Source of the DNA: Pseudomonas versuta
GTDB lineage: Bacteria; Pseudomonadota; Gammaproteobacteria; Pseudomonadales; Pseudomonadaceae
DNA length: 64,000 bases
Reading direction: 5' to 3'
Assembly: GCF_001294575.1 (NCBI RefSeq)
Contig: NZ_CP012676.1
Location: 2,294,001 to 2,358,000, forward strand
The translations under genes were made by a program, and so were the position numbers. Positions 33,680-42,895 of the stretch are shown piece by piece; the stretch's first letter is position 1, and every line of letters begins with the position of its first letter. A model generated the notes under the pieces. The model was given only the letters and a program-made list of their open reading frames with translations, ran no database searches and was not told the DNA's origin.

Positions 33680-34654
33680 ATGTTTGATTTGAACTCCCTT
33701 CGCCTCGCCGCGACTGATGTGTATCGCAGCATGGCGCCTACCCCGCAGCTGGCCTGGCCGGTGCTGGCCGATCGTTTGGGCTGCACGGTGTGGGTCAAGC
33801 ACGAAAACCACACCCCCACCGGCGCATTCAAAGTGCGTGGCGGCTTGTTGTATGTGCAAGGCCTGCTTGCCCGCGAACCCGCTATCAAGGGGCTGGTGAC
33901 CGCTACCCGTGGCAATCACGGGCAAAGCCTGGCGCTGGCCGCCAGCCGCATGGGGCTGAAGATCAGCATCGTGGTGCCCGAAGGCAATTCACGGGAAAAA
34001 AACGCCGCCATGCGCGCCATGGGCGCCTGCGTGATCGAGTGCGGCAAGGACTTCGACGAAGCCCGCAGCAAAGCCGCCGCCCTGGCACAAAACCATGGCT
34101 TGCATCTGGTCCCGGCCTTCCACCCCGACCTGATTCGCGGAGTGGCGACCTACGCCCTGGAGTTATTCGAAGCCGTGAGTGAACTGGATACGGTGTATGT
34201 ACCCATCGGCATGGGCTCGGGAATTTGCGGGCTGATCCGCACCCGCGATCTGCTGGGGCTGAAGACCGAGATCGTCGGTGTGGTGTCGAGCCATGCCGAT
34301 GCCTTTGCGCAAAGCTTTGAACAAGGCAGGGTTATCTGCACCGATACCGCACACACCTTTGCCGATGGCCTGGCCTGCCGCCAGCCATTGCCCGAATCGC
34401 TGGCAATCATCGCCAAAGGCGCCGCACGGGTTATTCGCGTGTCAGACCGGGAGATTGCCTGCGCCATGCGCCTGTGCCATGAAACCACCCACAACACGGC
34501 CGAGGGTGCGGGTGCCGCTGCGCTGGCTGGCCTGATCAAGGAACAGGCACTGCAGCAGGGGCGGCGTGTAGCGGTGATTCTCAGTGGCGCCAATATCGAT
34601 CGTCAGTTGTATGCCGGGATCCTCGACGAAGACTCGGCAAGCCCGACTGTCTGA
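33680..34654 (+). CDS. Threonine/serine dehydratase-like PLP enzyme
   Basis: A 324-residue fold-type II PLP enzyme. The cofactor lysine is K51 in TGAFKVRGG. The ring-binding Asn and following residues are in TRGNHGQSLALAA, and the phosphate loop is seen as PIGMGSGICGL. Single-domain length without the regulatory ACT region matches catabolic threonine/serine dehydratases, which make a 2-oxo acid and ammonia. Hydroxy-aspartate or ectoine-linked relatives (EutB type) look similar, so the substrate is open. It is divergent from the MocR regulator and ends at a perfect hairpin. Confidence 0.85.
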   Translation: MFDLNSLRLAATDVYRSMAPTPQLAWPVLADRLGCTVWVKHENHTPTGAFKVRGGLLYVQGLLAREPAIKGLVTATRGNHGQSLALAASRMGLKISIVVPEGNSREKNAAMRAMGACVIECGKDFDEARSKAAALAQNHGLHLVPAFHPDLIRGVATYALELFEAVSELDTVYVPIGMGSGICGLIRTRDLLGLKTEIVGVVSSHADAFAQSFEQGRVICTDTAHTFADGLACRQPLPESLAIIAKGAARVIRVSDREIACAMRLCHETTHNTAEGAGAAALAGLIKEQALQQGRRVAVILSGANIDRQLYAGILDEDSASPTV

Positions 34655-34679
34655 GTTCAAGCCCATTCGTTACGGGACA

Positions 34680-34699
34680 AGGGCGTGGCCACGCCCTTA
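34680..34699 (+). terminator. Hairpin after dehydratase gene
   Basis: AAGGGCGTGGCCACGCCCTT is a perfect 20-bp palindrome 26 bp after the stop codon, followed by an A/T-rich AAACAAAATTTC. It is the probable transcription end. Confidence 0.65.
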
Positions 34700-34765
34700 A
34701 ACAAAATTTCATCCCTGCGACAAATTGTCTTTATTTGTGACAAAAACAGGCTCAGAATAAAAACT

Positions 34766-34779
34766 GTACTGTACAGTAC
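34766..34779 (+). promoter_or_regulatory. Palindromic operator upstream of gcd
   Basis: GTACTGTACAGTAC is a perfect 14-bp palindrome 66 bp before the gcd start. A TetR-family gene lies directly downstream of gcd, and such regulators bind palindromes of this size, so this is its likely site. Confidence 0.5.
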
Positions 34780-34844
34780 CATTCTAAAACCTACGCCCGC
34801 AGTGCATGTAAAGGCCTTGGCTGCCGGCTTCAGGGATCTACGTA

Positions 34845-37256
34845 ATGAACAACGCTAAACCAGAGGCCCCGGCCTCTAAAGGGAGACAGCTGCTGCTGGC
34901 CGTCTTCGGGATTCTGCTTGGACTGAGCGGCCTGTTCCTGGCGATCAAGGGCGCGCAACTGGTGATGCTCGGCGGCTCCTGGTACTACCTGCTGGCGGGT
35001 TTCGCACTGGTACTTTGCGGTGTCCTGTATCTACGGGTAAAACCCGCAGCCACCGCGGTTTTCGCCATTGTCTTTGTAATCACTGTTATCTGGTCAGTAT
35101 GGGAAGCAGGCTTCACTTTCTGGCCGATGGTGCCGCGTCTGGCACCCTTTCTGGTCATAGGTCTGCTGGCTTCGCTGCTGCACCCGTGGCTGAGCCGGGG
35201 TCGCCAGCGTGTTGCGAGTTACTGCTCGGCAGTCGCGTTTGCCGCTGTGCTGGTGATGGGTGCAAACGCCCTCTTCACCCCGCACGGAGTGATGCAAGGC
35301 AAAGCCCTGCCCGTCGCGCAACCGCAAGCCAGCGACGATCAAACTGTCGCTGACTGGAGTCATTACGGCAGCAACCCGGCAGGTACCCGCTTCTCGCCAC
35401 ATGCGCAAATCAACAAGGACAACGTGGACCAGTTGCAGGTCGCCTGGACCTATCGTACCGGCGAGATCGCCGAAGGCGCGTCGGAGTACCAGAACACCCC
35501 GATTCAGGTGGGCGATACCCTGTACACCTGCACCCCGACCAGCAAAGTGATTGCGCTGGATGCAGACTCCGGTCAGCAGCGCTGGGTGTTCGACCCCAAA
35601 CCGGCCAATACCAAAACCTGGAACCGTTGCCGCGGCGTCAGCTACTACGAGCCGGCCAAAGTCGAGCGGCCGTATGCCTTTGCCGACCTCAAGCCGGCAG
35701 CAACGACACAAGGCTCCAGCTGCGCCAAACGCATCGTGCAAGTGACCATGGATGCGCGGCTGCTGGAAATCGATGCCGAAACCGGCAAGCCTTGCGAGGA
35801 CTTCGGTAACAAGGGATCGGTGGATCTGACCACCGGCCTGGGCCAGGTCATGGAAAACGTCCCTTACTACGCCTATACCTCTGCACCGACTGTTTCGCGC
35901 AACCTGATTATTCTCGGTGGCTGGGTATTCGATGGCCGCTCAACCGATGAACCATCGGGCGTTGTGCGAGCATTCAGCGCGGATACCGGTGAACTGGTGT
36001 GGGCCTGGGACCTGGGCAAACCGTCAATCACCAAGCTGCCACCCCAAGGCGAAACCTATACCCGCAGTACGCCGAACATGTGGTCGACTCCTGCGTTCGA
36101 TGACGAACTGGGCCTGGTGTATCTGCCAACGGGCAATCAGCAGCCGGATTTCTGGGGTGGCGATCGCCCTGAACTGACCGAGAAGTACTCCTCGGCCGTG
36201 GTTGCACTGGATATGGCCACCGGCCGTGAGCGCTGGACGTTCCAGACCGTACACCACGATATCTGGGACTACGACGTCGCGTCGCAACCCACCTTGTATG
36301 ACATACCTGACGGTGTCGGCGGAACAATACCGGTACTGATTCAGCTGACCAAGCGCGGTCAGATCTTCATGCTCGATCGTCGTAATGGCAAACCTGTTGC
36401 CGATGTGGTCGAAAAACCTGTGCCGCAGGAACATGCTGCGGGTGACTGGGTCGCCAAAACCCAGCCCTATTCAGTGGACATGCCTACCTTCGGTGCCCGT
36501 CAGCTGACGGAAAAAGACATGTGGGGAGCGACGTTCTTCGATCAATTGATGTGCCGCATCGACTTCAAAAAGCTCAATTACAAGGGCGAGTTCACGGCCC
36601 CCAGCACCCAGGACACACTGATTTACCCGGGCTACTACGGCGGTTTTAACTGGGGCGGCGCTGCTATTGATGAGACCAGCGGCTACCTGTTCGTCAACGA
36701 CATCCGTATTCCGCAGGTCGTGAAGCTGGTGCCCCGCGAAAACGTCGACCTGACACATCTCAAGTCCGGGCATGGCGTTGGCAGTACCTATCCAATGGAT
36801 GGCACGCCATTTGTCATTGACCACAAAAGTTTCAACTCGCCACTGGGTATCCCGTGCCAAAGCCCACCCTGGGGCGTGTTTGCCGCGATTGACCTGAACA
36901 CCCGGAAAAAAGTCTGGGAAAGACCGGCCGGCACGGTTGAAGACGCTGTAATCAATGGCGTGCGGGCGAACTTGTCGATTCCGCTGGGCATGCCGACCCT
37001 GGGCGGCGGCGCAACTACCGGTTCCGGCCTGGTGTTTTATGCCGGAACTCAGGACTACTACTTGCGCGCCATGGATATGACCACCGGCCAGGAAGTCTGG
37101 AAAGGCCGTTTACCGGTGGGCGGTCAAGCGACACCGATGACCTACCGCTCCCCGCACACCGGCCGCCAGTATGTGGTGGTAGTCGCAGGTGGAGCACGTC
37201 AGTCTCCAGATCGCGGGGATTACGTGATAGCGTACGCGCTTCCCGAAAAAGAGTAG
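34845..37256 (+). CDS. gcd: Membrane-bound PQQ-dependent glucose dehydrogenase
   Basis: An 803-residue quinoprotein that oxidises glucose (and other aldoses) to gluconolactone in the periplasm and passes electrons to ubiquinone. It has five N-terminal transmembrane helices within residues 1-150, then an eight-bladed propeller beginning near DWSHYGSNPAGTRFSPHAQINKDNVDQLQVAW. Typical blade pieces are NTPIQVGDTLYTCTP, QTVHHDIWDYDVASQP and GGGATTGSGLVFYAGTQDYYLRAMD. Length matches E. coli and Pseudomonas Gcd. The pqq biosynthesis genes are not in this window. A palindrome upstream and a TetR gene 5 bp downstream suggest local control. Confidence 0.95.
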   Translation: MNNAKPEAPASKGRQLLLAVFGILLGLSGLFLAIKGAQLVMLGGSWYYLLAGFALVLCGVLYLRVKPAATAVFAIVFVITVIWSVWEAGFTFWPMVPRLAPFLVIGLLASLLHPWLSRGRQRVASYCSAVAFAAVLVMGANALFTPHGVMQGKALPVAQPQASDDQTVADWSHYGSNPAGTRFSPHAQINKDNVDQLQVAWTYRTGEIAEGASEYQNTPIQVGDTLYTCTPTSKVIALDADSGQQRWVFDPKPANTKTWNRCRGVSYYEPAKVERPYAFADLKPAATTQGSSCAKRIVQVTMDARLLEIDAETGKPCEDFGNKGSVDLTTGLGQVMENVPYYAYTSAPTVSRNLIILGGWVFDGRSTDEPSGVVRAFSADTGELVWAWDLGKPSITKLPPQGETYTRSTPNMWSTPAFDDELGLVYLPTGNQQPDFWGGDRPELTEKYSSAVVALDMATGRERWTFQTVHHDIWDYDVASQPTLYDIPDGVGGTIPVLIQLTKRGQIFMLDRRNGKPVADVVEKPVPQEHAAGDWVAKTQPYSVDMPTFGARQLTEKDMWGATFFDQLMCRIDFKKLNYKGEFTAPSTQDTLIYPGYYGGFNWGGAAIDETSGYLFVNDIRIPQVVKLVPRENVDLTHLKSGHGVGSTYPMDGTPFVIDHKSFNSPLGIPCQSPPWGVFAAIDLNTRKKVWERPAGTVEDAVINGVRANLSIPLGMPTLGGGATTGSGLVFYAGTQDYYLRAMDMTTGQEVWKGRLPVGGQATPMTYRSPHTGRQYVVVVAGGARQSPDRGDYVIAYALPEKE

Positions 37257-37261
37257 TCCCC

Positions 37262-37897
37262 ATGTCGCAGTTGCACCGTTCACCGACTTCAACCCCGACC
37301 CGGAGTGAGGAGAAACGGCGCAACCTGTTAGTCACGGCAAGCGAACTGTTTTTGCAGCAGGGCTACGATGGCCTCAGCATGGATGCCATCGTCTCCGCCG
37401 CCGGCGGCTCCAAAGCCACGATCTACCGATATTTCGGGAGCAAGGCCGACTTGCTGGTGGCCGTCGTCGAGTACCTGTGCGAAGACTTCATCCTTGAGTT
37501 CAAGCAACTGGACACTTCACGGGTCGAGCTGACTGAAGGCCTGCAATTGATTCTCCAGAACCTGGTGGCAGTGGTTACCAGCCCCCGGCATGTCGACTTC
37601 TACCGCCTGGTGGTCAACGGCTCGGCGCAAGTGCCACAGGTGGGTCAGACATGGTACGAGCATGGCCCCAGGGTCTGGCATCAATCAATTTTCAGTTTGC
37701 TGGAACAACAGCGCCAGCGCGGGCTGATTGCAGCCGACACGTACCTCTCCGAACTGCCACCCATTCTGTTTGATGCACTGTTCTCCCATTTGACGACACG
37801 CACCGTCATGCTCGGGCAAACCTGCACCGCCCAAGCATTTGAACCGATGATCAACGAACTGATCACACTGGTTACCCAACGCCTGAAAACGCCCTGA
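37262..37897 (+). CDS. TetR-family transcriptional regulator
   Basis: A 211-residue TetR/AcrR regulator. The HTH is at about residues 18-65 (EKRRNLLVTASELFLQQGYDGLSMDAIVSAAGGSKATIYRYFGSKADLLVAVV). The C-terminal ligand domain with RLVVNGSAQVPQVGQTWYEHGP resembles the AefR-like C-terminal family. It begins five bases after the gcd stop, so the two are probably one transcript and the protein may feed back on the palindrome upstream of gcd. Ligand unknown. Confidence 0.88.
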   Translation: MSQLHRSPTSTPTRSEEKRRNLLVTASELFLQQGYDGLSMDAIVSAAGGSKATIYRYFGSKADLLVAVVEYLCEDFILEFKQLDTSRVELTEGLQLILQNLVAVVTSPRHVDFYRLVVNGSAQVPQVGQTWYEHGPRVWHQSIFSLLEQQRQRGLIAADTYLSELPPILFDALFSHLTTRTVMLGQTCTAQAFEPMINELITLVTQRLKTP

Positions 37898-37917
37898 TCA
37901 ACACGGGGCAAGGCAAT

Positions 37918-38337
37918 GTGGCTATGCTCAGTCCGATGACCCTTTCTCAGCCAGTTCGCTCACCCTGCCCTCCCGGCGCCTGCATTTGCGAGCGGGAACA
38001 GCTGTTGGCTGCGCCTGATACCGACCTGCGTATCCTCGGCCTCACCCGCCAGGCGGAAAAAGTCCTGCTTGAGCGACTGGAAAATATCCAGAGCCTCAGC
38101 GAGCTGGAACACATGCAACGCCGCATGCACCAGCAATTGGGCATCAGGGTGGCCATCGAACCCAGTTTCAATGAAGTGCGGACCATGCGCGGCATCGGCA
38201 TCCGGGTGCTGGAACAGCCCGGTCTTTGCCGCAAAACCCGCCAGGAGATCCCTGCTGCCATCCGCCGCGCCCTGGAAAAACACCCCGAAATTGCCTACAA
38301 GCTGCTGGACAGTCAGGACTTGCTGCGCGACACCTGA
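37918..38337 (+). CDS. Hypothetical protein with N-terminal Cys cluster
   Basis: A small soluble protein of up to 139 residues that I cannot place in a family. Near the N-terminus is CPPGACICERE, a C-x4-C-x-C arrangement that could hold a metal or simply be structural. The rest is helical and charged (LTRQAEKVLLERLENIQSLSELEHMQRRMHQQLGI) and ends IRRALEKHPEIAYKLLDSQDLLRDT. The start is uncertain: GTG 37918 and ATG 37924 both fit an AAGG upstream. It lies 20 bp after the TetR gene on the same strand. Confidence 0.6.
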   Translation: MAMLSPMTLSQPVRSPCPPGACICEREQLLAAPDTDLRILGLTRQAEKVLLERLENIQSLSELEHMQRRMHQQLGIRVAIEPSFNEVRTMRGIGIRVLEQPGLCRKTRQEIPAAIRRALEKHPEIAYKLLDSQDLLRDT

Positions 38338-38462
38338 GTCGCACCTCGCAAGGGTGTTTGATGGCTAAAAAGACTTTATTTGGTAACTGCTGAATGAATT
38401 AGCTTGCCATGACTCTCGCAGCACCCTATAAGCGCGTCTTTTAAATTAATTAGAGTCTTAAC

Positions 38463-38801
38463 ATGAGCTCCGGATTCACCGAGGACGAAATGCGCAGAGC
38501 GCTCGGCCTTGACACACCCACGCCCCCTGTCGCCCCCCCAGTTATTGTTAAACCCGAGCCCGTGCCGGTAAAGGCTGCCCCGTTGTCGCCCAAGGAACCG
38601 TCAAAGGTGCCGGTCAAGCGCCGTGGCCCGATGCTGCGCGTGACCTTGCAGGTGAGCAAAGAGTACGACGGCGAAGAAACCCGCTTCGTACACGATGCCA
38701 AGACCCTGAGCCGGTTCGATGCAGAACAGGAAGCGAAAAAAGCCCTGGCCAAAGCCGGGTTTAAATACTTTGTGGTCGAGTCTATTGTTCAGGTTGATTA
38801 A
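38463..38801 (+). CDS. Hypothetical protein with Pro-rich linker
   Basis: A 112-residue soluble protein. Residues 17-55 form a Pro/Val/Lys-rich linker (TPTPPVAPPVIVKPEPVPVK), followed by a compact C-terminal part with RRGPMLRVTLQVSKEYDGEETRFVHDAKTLSRFDAEQEAKKALAKAGFKYFVVESIVQV that looks like a small alpha/beta domain. I do not recognise it. Codon usage matches its neighbours and it has no overlapping better frame. ATG at 38463 lies in an AT-rich promoter-like region with no clear Shine-Dalgarno. Confidence 0.6.
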   Translation: MSSGFTEDEMRRALGLDTPTPPVAPPVIVKPEPVPVKAAPLSPKEPSKVPVKRRGPMLRVTLQVSKEYDGEETRFVHDAKTLSRFDAEQEAKKALAKAGFKYFVVESIVQVD

Positions 38802-38913
38802 CGTGCGCAAGGCAATTGGCGCTGGATTTAAGTCGCGGTAAAAGGCATTCTCCGCGACTTTTTAAAGCTCAGCCCCGCATTTCCAAATGCGCAACCGGCC
38901 AAGGAATCTGTCC

Positions 38914-39468
38914 ATGCAAACGCAACCGCTGAACGCCGCCGACTTTGAGTGTCTCGAAGGCATCCTGCTCAAACATGGCGACGACAATTCCGTGCTCAAT
39001 ACCTGCGAGCTGGATGGTTTCTTCACCGCGCTGGTCTCAAGCCCGGCACAGGTCGACATCGCTGACTGGTTCCCGGCTATCTGGGGCGGCCAGAACCCGA
39101 ATTGGGAAAGTCCCGATGAAGCCAAGCAGTTCATCGAGCTGAGTGTGCGCCACATCAACACCCTGGCCCGCCAACTGGCCGAAGGCAGCACAGCATTCGC
39201 CCCCCGGTTCGAAGAAACCGAGCATAACGGCCAGGCCGTAACACTTGCCGAAGAATGGTGCTTTGGTTACTTGCGCGGTGTGGCCGTGGCCAACTGGTCG
39301 CCACTGCCTGCGGTCCAGGCGCAACTGCTGCAGACCATCGCCGACTGTGCCGAACAGGACAATTTTGAATTGCCCGAAGATCTGGACGTCGCCGCTCACC
39401 AATCACAGGTCGCCGAAATTGAACCGGCTGCCCGTGCACTGCATGACTTCGGGTTGAGCCAGCGCTAA
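38914..39468 (+). CDS. UPF0149 (YgfB/YecA) family protein
   Basis: A 184-residue protein of the UPF0149 family. Visible family features are LNAADFECLEGILL near the N-terminus, LDGFFTALVSSPAQV, and a Glu-Trp-rich EEWCFGYLRGVAVANW. The C-terminal SEC-C zinc motif of some YecA proteins is absent. Function is not established for this subgroup. I chose ATG at 38914 because AAGGAA stands seven bases before it; the upstream in-frame codons are not family-like. A REP palindrome follows. Confidence 0.8.
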   Translation: MQTQPLNAADFECLEGILLKHGDDNSVLNTCELDGFFTALVSSPAQVDIADWFPAIWGGQNPNWESPDEAKQFIELSVRHINTLARQLAEGSTAFAPRFEETEHNGQAVTLAEEWCFGYLRGVAVANWSPLPAVQAQLLQTIADCAEQDNFELPEDLDVAAHQSQVAEIEPAARALHDFGLSQR

Positions 39469-39480
39469 ACCCGCCAGCCT

Positions 39481-39539
39481 GGTAGGAGCGCGCTGGCTCG
39501 CGAGCGCTTAAACAGCTCGCGAGCAAGCGCGCTCCTACC
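39481..39539. repeat. REP inverted pair (GCGCGC variant)
   Basis: GGTAGGAGCGCGCTGGCTCG and its near-exact inverse around TTAAAC. The motif is the REP family of this window with GCGCGC replacing GCGAGC. It separates the UPF0149 and acetyltransferase-like genes. Confidence 0.8.
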
Positions 39540-39570
39540 GATATTTTGCGGCACCCGGAGACAAAGATTC

Positions 39571-40251
39571 ATGACTACCCTCACCCACTTCGACACCCCC
39601 TGCCCCGAACCGCTCAAGAGCCAGATCCTGCAACTGGTGGTCGACCATCTCACTGACATCAGTGCGATGGAAATTGCCCCGAGCAATCTGCTGTACAGCA
39701 TCTATCAGTATGCAATTGGCTACGAAGTGCATCTGTACCTGGAGGCGCTGGGCGGCGGCAAGGGGATTGCGGTTGAGCTGATTGTCGCCACCGATGAACA
39801 GGATCCGGAAAAAGTCACCGGCTTCGTGCTGTACCTGCCGGTCAAGGATGACCCGCAAGCGTGCGGCATCGCTTACATGGCAGAACTGGCCAGCCATCGT
39901 CACCTGGGCGTGATCCGGGACATGGTCACACAGGTGGTGAGCCGCTATCCCCACAGTGAATTGACCTGCAGCGTGAGCAAGGTGGCGGCCTATGCAGAGA
40001 TGGGCTTTCAGATCCTTGGTACTCGCGGCCCGCAAGTGCTGATGAACACCCGTGACCACAGCACTGACGGCCTGATGGGCGTGCTTGATGTGGCCGCGGT
40101 CTACAGTTCGACCGAGGTGCGGCAGATTCATACCTACCTGCTGCAACGCAACGGCAAAAAAGCGATGCTCGACGCCGAGAAAAAACGCGACCGACAGATC
40201 GATCAACTGACCGCCAAAGCCCGGGCTTTTGTGGCGCAGGCAAAAGGCTAA
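39571..40251 (+). CDS. Probable GNAT-like acetyltransferase
   Basis: A 226-residue soluble protein. The middle part fits a GNAT fold: TGFVLYLPVKDDPQACGIAYMAELASHRHLGVIRDMVTQVVSRYPHSELTCSVSKVAAYAEMGFQILG resembles the beta4-alpha3 and alpha4-beta6 region. The acetyl-CoA pyrophosphate loop (Q/RxxGxG/A) is not clearly preserved, so activity is doubtful. The C-terminus is a charged helix (KKRDRQIDQLTAKARAFVAQAKG). The target is unknown. It is monocistronic between two intergenic elements. Confidence 0.5.
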   Translation: MTTLTHFDTPCPEPLKSQILQLVVDHLTDISAMEIAPSNLLYSIYQYAIGYEVHLYLEALGGGKGIAVELIVATDEQDPEKVTGFVLYLPVKDDPQACGIAYMAELASHRHLGVIRDMVTQVVSRYPHSELTCSVSKVAAYAEMGFQILGTRGPQVLMNTRDHSTDGLMGVLDVAAVYSSTEVRQIHTYLLQRNGKKAMLDAEKKRDRQIDQLTAKARAFVAQAKG

Positions 40252-40318
40252 AAAAGCGATTGCCCCGGCCGGGGTGAAATAACGCATCATGGGCGCACTC
40301 CGGACAAAGGAAACCTTT

Positions 40319-41170
40319 ATGCGTGTTCATTTCACCCTGACCCGTTTTACCGCCCTGACCCTGGGCCTGGTATTGAGCGGCGCGGCTACCGCCAGCGAAG
40401 AGTCGCAACTGGTCGAAGCGATCAACGCCTACCGCAGCCAGATCCAGTCATGCGCAGGCCAGGCCTCGCAAGAATTGCCGCCACTGACCACAGATACCCG
40501 CCTGATTCTGCCGGTCAGCGGCTTTGGCGACCTGCAGGAAGACCTCGGGCGTGCCGCCTACCCCATGGTCAACGTGCAGGCCATCAATCTCTCCGGGCCA
40601 CGTGATGCCCCGGCCGCACTAAAAGCGGTGCAAGAAAGCTTCTGCAAAGTGGTGCTGGACCCGCAATTTGTCGATATCGGCGTCAGCCATATCGACCGGG
40701 ACTGGCGCATCGTGCTGGCGCGCCCCCTGCTGTCAGCACGTCTGGGCGACGCCCAGGTCGAAGGCCAGAAGGTCCTGGACCTGATCAACAGCGCCCGCAC
40801 TCAACCGCGCCAGTGTGGCACCCAGGCTTTCAGCCCCACTACGCCGCTGACATGGAATGCAACGCTGGCGACCGCCGCCGAGACCCATACCCGGGACATG
40901 GCCAACAACAACTACTTTGATCACAAGGATCGCACCGGTGGCACACCGGGTGATCGCGCCGAGCTGGCGGGGTATATCGCCCAACAGGTCGGCGAGAACA
41001 TCGCCGCAGGTCATGACACACCCCGCAAGGTGGTCGATGGCTGGCTGGCCAGCCCCGGGCACTGCGCCAATGTGATGAACCCGCAGTTCCGTGAATTGGG
41101 GGCCGCTTATGCGGTAGATCCGAAAAGTGACGCAGGGATTTACTGGACCGCGTTGTTCGGTACCCAGTGA
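40319..41170 (+). CDS. Secreted CAP-domain (SCP/YkwD-like) protein
   Basis: A 283-residue exported protein. The signal peptide ends near residue 24 (LTLGLVLSGAATA). The first half (residues 25-145) is an unassigned domain with two cysteines. The second half is a CAP domain: VLDLINSARTQPRQCG, LTWNATLATAAETHTRDMANNNYFDHKDRTGGTPGDRAELAGY, and GENIAAGHDTPRKVVDGWLASPGHCANVMNPQFRELG, with the conserved His and Glu residues in place. CAP proteins act outside the cytoplasm, but their bacterial role is unclear. I chose ATG at 40319, with AAAGGAAA upstream. Confidence 0.85.
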   Translation: MRVHFTLTRFTALTLGLVLSGAATASEESQLVEAINAYRSQIQSCAGQASQELPPLTTDTRLILPVSGFGDLQEDLGRAAYPMVNVQAINLSGPRDAPAALKAVQESFCKVVLDPQFVDIGVSHIDRDWRIVLARPLLSARLGDAQVEGQKVLDLINSARTQPRQCGTQAFSPTTPLTWNATLATAAETHTRDMANNNYFDHKDRTGGTPGDRAELAGYIAQQVGENIAAGHDTPRKVVDGWLASPGHCANVMNPQFRELGAAYAVDPKSDAGIYWTALFGTQ

Positions 41171-41212
41171 GCTGAGCGAGGGGGATGTTGCGCAGGGAGA
41201 CTCGAAGAAAGC

Positions 41213-41250
41213 AGCCCCGCCAGACGAACGTCTGGCGGGGCTTATTTTTT
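41213..41250. terminator. Bidirectional rho-independent terminator between CAP gene and mqo
   Basis: Fourteen-base arms (AGCCCCGCCAGACG and complement) around AA, followed on the + strand by CTTATTTTTT and on the other strand by a T-rich TGCTTTCTTC. It sits exactly between converging genes, abutting the mqo stop codon. Confidence 0.9.
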
Positions 41251-42895
41251 ACAGCGCCATGTCGGCCGCTGGATTGCCTGGCGCAGGCTTGGCCTGTGCG
41301 TCAGACGGGGTCGCAGTATGGGTTGCTGCCGGGATCGCCGGTGGCGGAGTCAGTTGCAGGACTTCGGCGGTGTAGGCCCATTCCTTTGCAACACGATCCG
41401 GATCGCCATTGAGCTTGGTGCCATAGCTCGGCACGATCTGGTGCAGCTTGGCTTGCCACTCAGGGCTGGCCACCTTGTCCTTGAACACGGTTTCAAGCAC
41501 GGTCAGCATGATCGGAGCAGCGGTCGATGCACCAGGCGAAGCGCCCAGCAGACCGGCGATGCTGCCATCTTTGGCGCTGACGATCTCGGTACCGAGTTTC
41601 AATACGCCGCCCTTCTCTTCATCACGCTTGATGATCTGCACACGCTGGCCGGCTTGCCACAGGCGCCAGTCTTCAGACTTGGCGTTCGGGAAGTACTCTT
41701 TCAGCGCGTTGAAGCGGTCTTCGTCCGACAGCATCAGCTGGCCGGCCAGGTACTCAACCAGTGGGTACTGTTCGATACCGACTTTGGTCATTGGCCAGAT
41801 GTTGTGGGGAGTGGTGCTGGTCAGCAGGTCGAAGTACGAGCCTTCCTTGAGGAACTTGGTGGAGAAGGTGGCGAACGGGCCAAACAGAATCACACGCTTG
41901 CCATCGAGCACGCGGGTGTCCAGGTGAGGAACCGACATCGGTGGCGCGCCAACCGAAGCCTTGCCGTAAGCCTTGGCCAAATGCTGCTGGGCAACAGTCG
42001 GGTTATCGGTTACCAGGAACGAGCCGCCAACCGGGAAGCCTGCGTACTCCTTGGCTTCAGGAATGCCGGACTTCTGCAGCAGGTGCAGTGCACCGCCGCC
42101 GGCGCCGATAAACACAAACTTGGCGTCGGTGGCCGTTTCGGAACCGTCTTTCAGGTTCTTGTAAACCACATGCCAGGTGCCGTCATCGTTGCGCGTGATG
42201 TCCTTGACTTCACTCGACAGCTTCAGCGAGAAGTTGGGCTTGGTTTGCAGGTAAGCCGCGAACTGGCGGGTAATTTCGCCGAAGTTCACGTCGGTACCGA
42301 TCGGAGACCAGGTGGCCGCGACTTTCTGGTTCGGGTCACGCCCTTCCATCATCAGCGGAACCCACTTCTTGATCTGAACCGGGTCTTCGGAGTACTGCAT
42401 ACCGGCGAACAGCGGGCTCGCCTGCAGTGCTTCGTAGCGCTTCTTCAAGAACTTGATGTTGTCATCGCCCCACACAAAGCTCATGTGCGGAGTGGAGTTG
42501 ATGAACGAACGCGGATCTTTCAGCACGCCATTCTTGACCTGCCACGACCAGAACTGACGCGATACCTGGAAGGCTTCATTGATTTCAATGGCCTTCGGGA
42601 TTTCTACATTGCCGTTCTTGTCTTCGGGGGTGTAGTTCAGCTCGGCCAGAGCCGAGTGACCGGTACCCGCGTTGTTCCAGCCGTTGGAGCTTTCGAGTGC
42701 CACGCCGTCGAGACGTTCGATCATCTCCATCGACATGCCCGGTTCCAGCTCATTGAGCCAGACACCCAGGGTTGCGCTCATGATGCCGCCACCGATCAGC
42801 AGCACATCAACCTGTTTGGTCTCGGCAGCCTGCACGGACGTAAGCCCCATGGTCAGCGCCAGGCCCAGTAGCCCCTTATTCATTTTTTTTAACAT
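41249..42895 (-). CDS. mqo: Malate:quinone oxidoreductase
   Basis: A 548-residue FAD enzyme that oxidises malate to oxaloacetate and reduces quinone at the inner membrane. The FAD fold begins [19 protein letters not shown], and the family stretch [26 protein letters not shown] follows. Further conserved pieces are [30 protein letters not shown] and [13 protein letters not shown]. The N-terminus ([21 protein letters not shown]) resembles a signal peptide, unlike the shorter Mqo forms. The C-terminus has an extra Pro/Ala-rich tail of about 30 residues. Pseudomonads often have two mqo genes; which one this is cannot be settled here. Confidence 0.93.
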   Translation of the reverse strand: MLKKMNKGLLGLALTMGLTSVQAAETKQVDVLLIGGGIMSATLGVWLNELEPGMSMEMIERLDGVALESSNGWNNAGTGHSALAELNYTPEDKNGNVEIPKAIEINEAFQVSRQFWSWQVKNGVLKDPRSFINSTPHMSFVWGDDNIKFLKKRYEALQASPLFAGMQYSEDPVQIKKWVPLMMEGRDPNQKVAATWSPIGTDVNFGEITRQFAAYLQTKPNFSLKLSSEVKDITRNDDGTWHVVYKNLKDGSETATDAKFVFIGAGGGALHLLQKSGIPEAKEYAGFPVGGSFLVTDNPTVAQQHLAKAYGKASVGAPPMSVPHLDTRVLDGKRVILFGPFATFSTKFLKEGSYFDLLTSTTPHNIWPMTKVGIEQYPLVEYLAGQLMLSDEDRFNALKEYFPNAKSEDWRLWQAGQRVQIIKRDEEKGGVLKLGTEIVSAKDGSIAGLLGASPGASTAAPIMLTVLETVFKDKVASPEWQAKLHQIVPSYGTKLNGDPDRVAKEWAYTAEVLQLTPPPAIPAATHTATPSDAQAKPAPGNPAADMAL

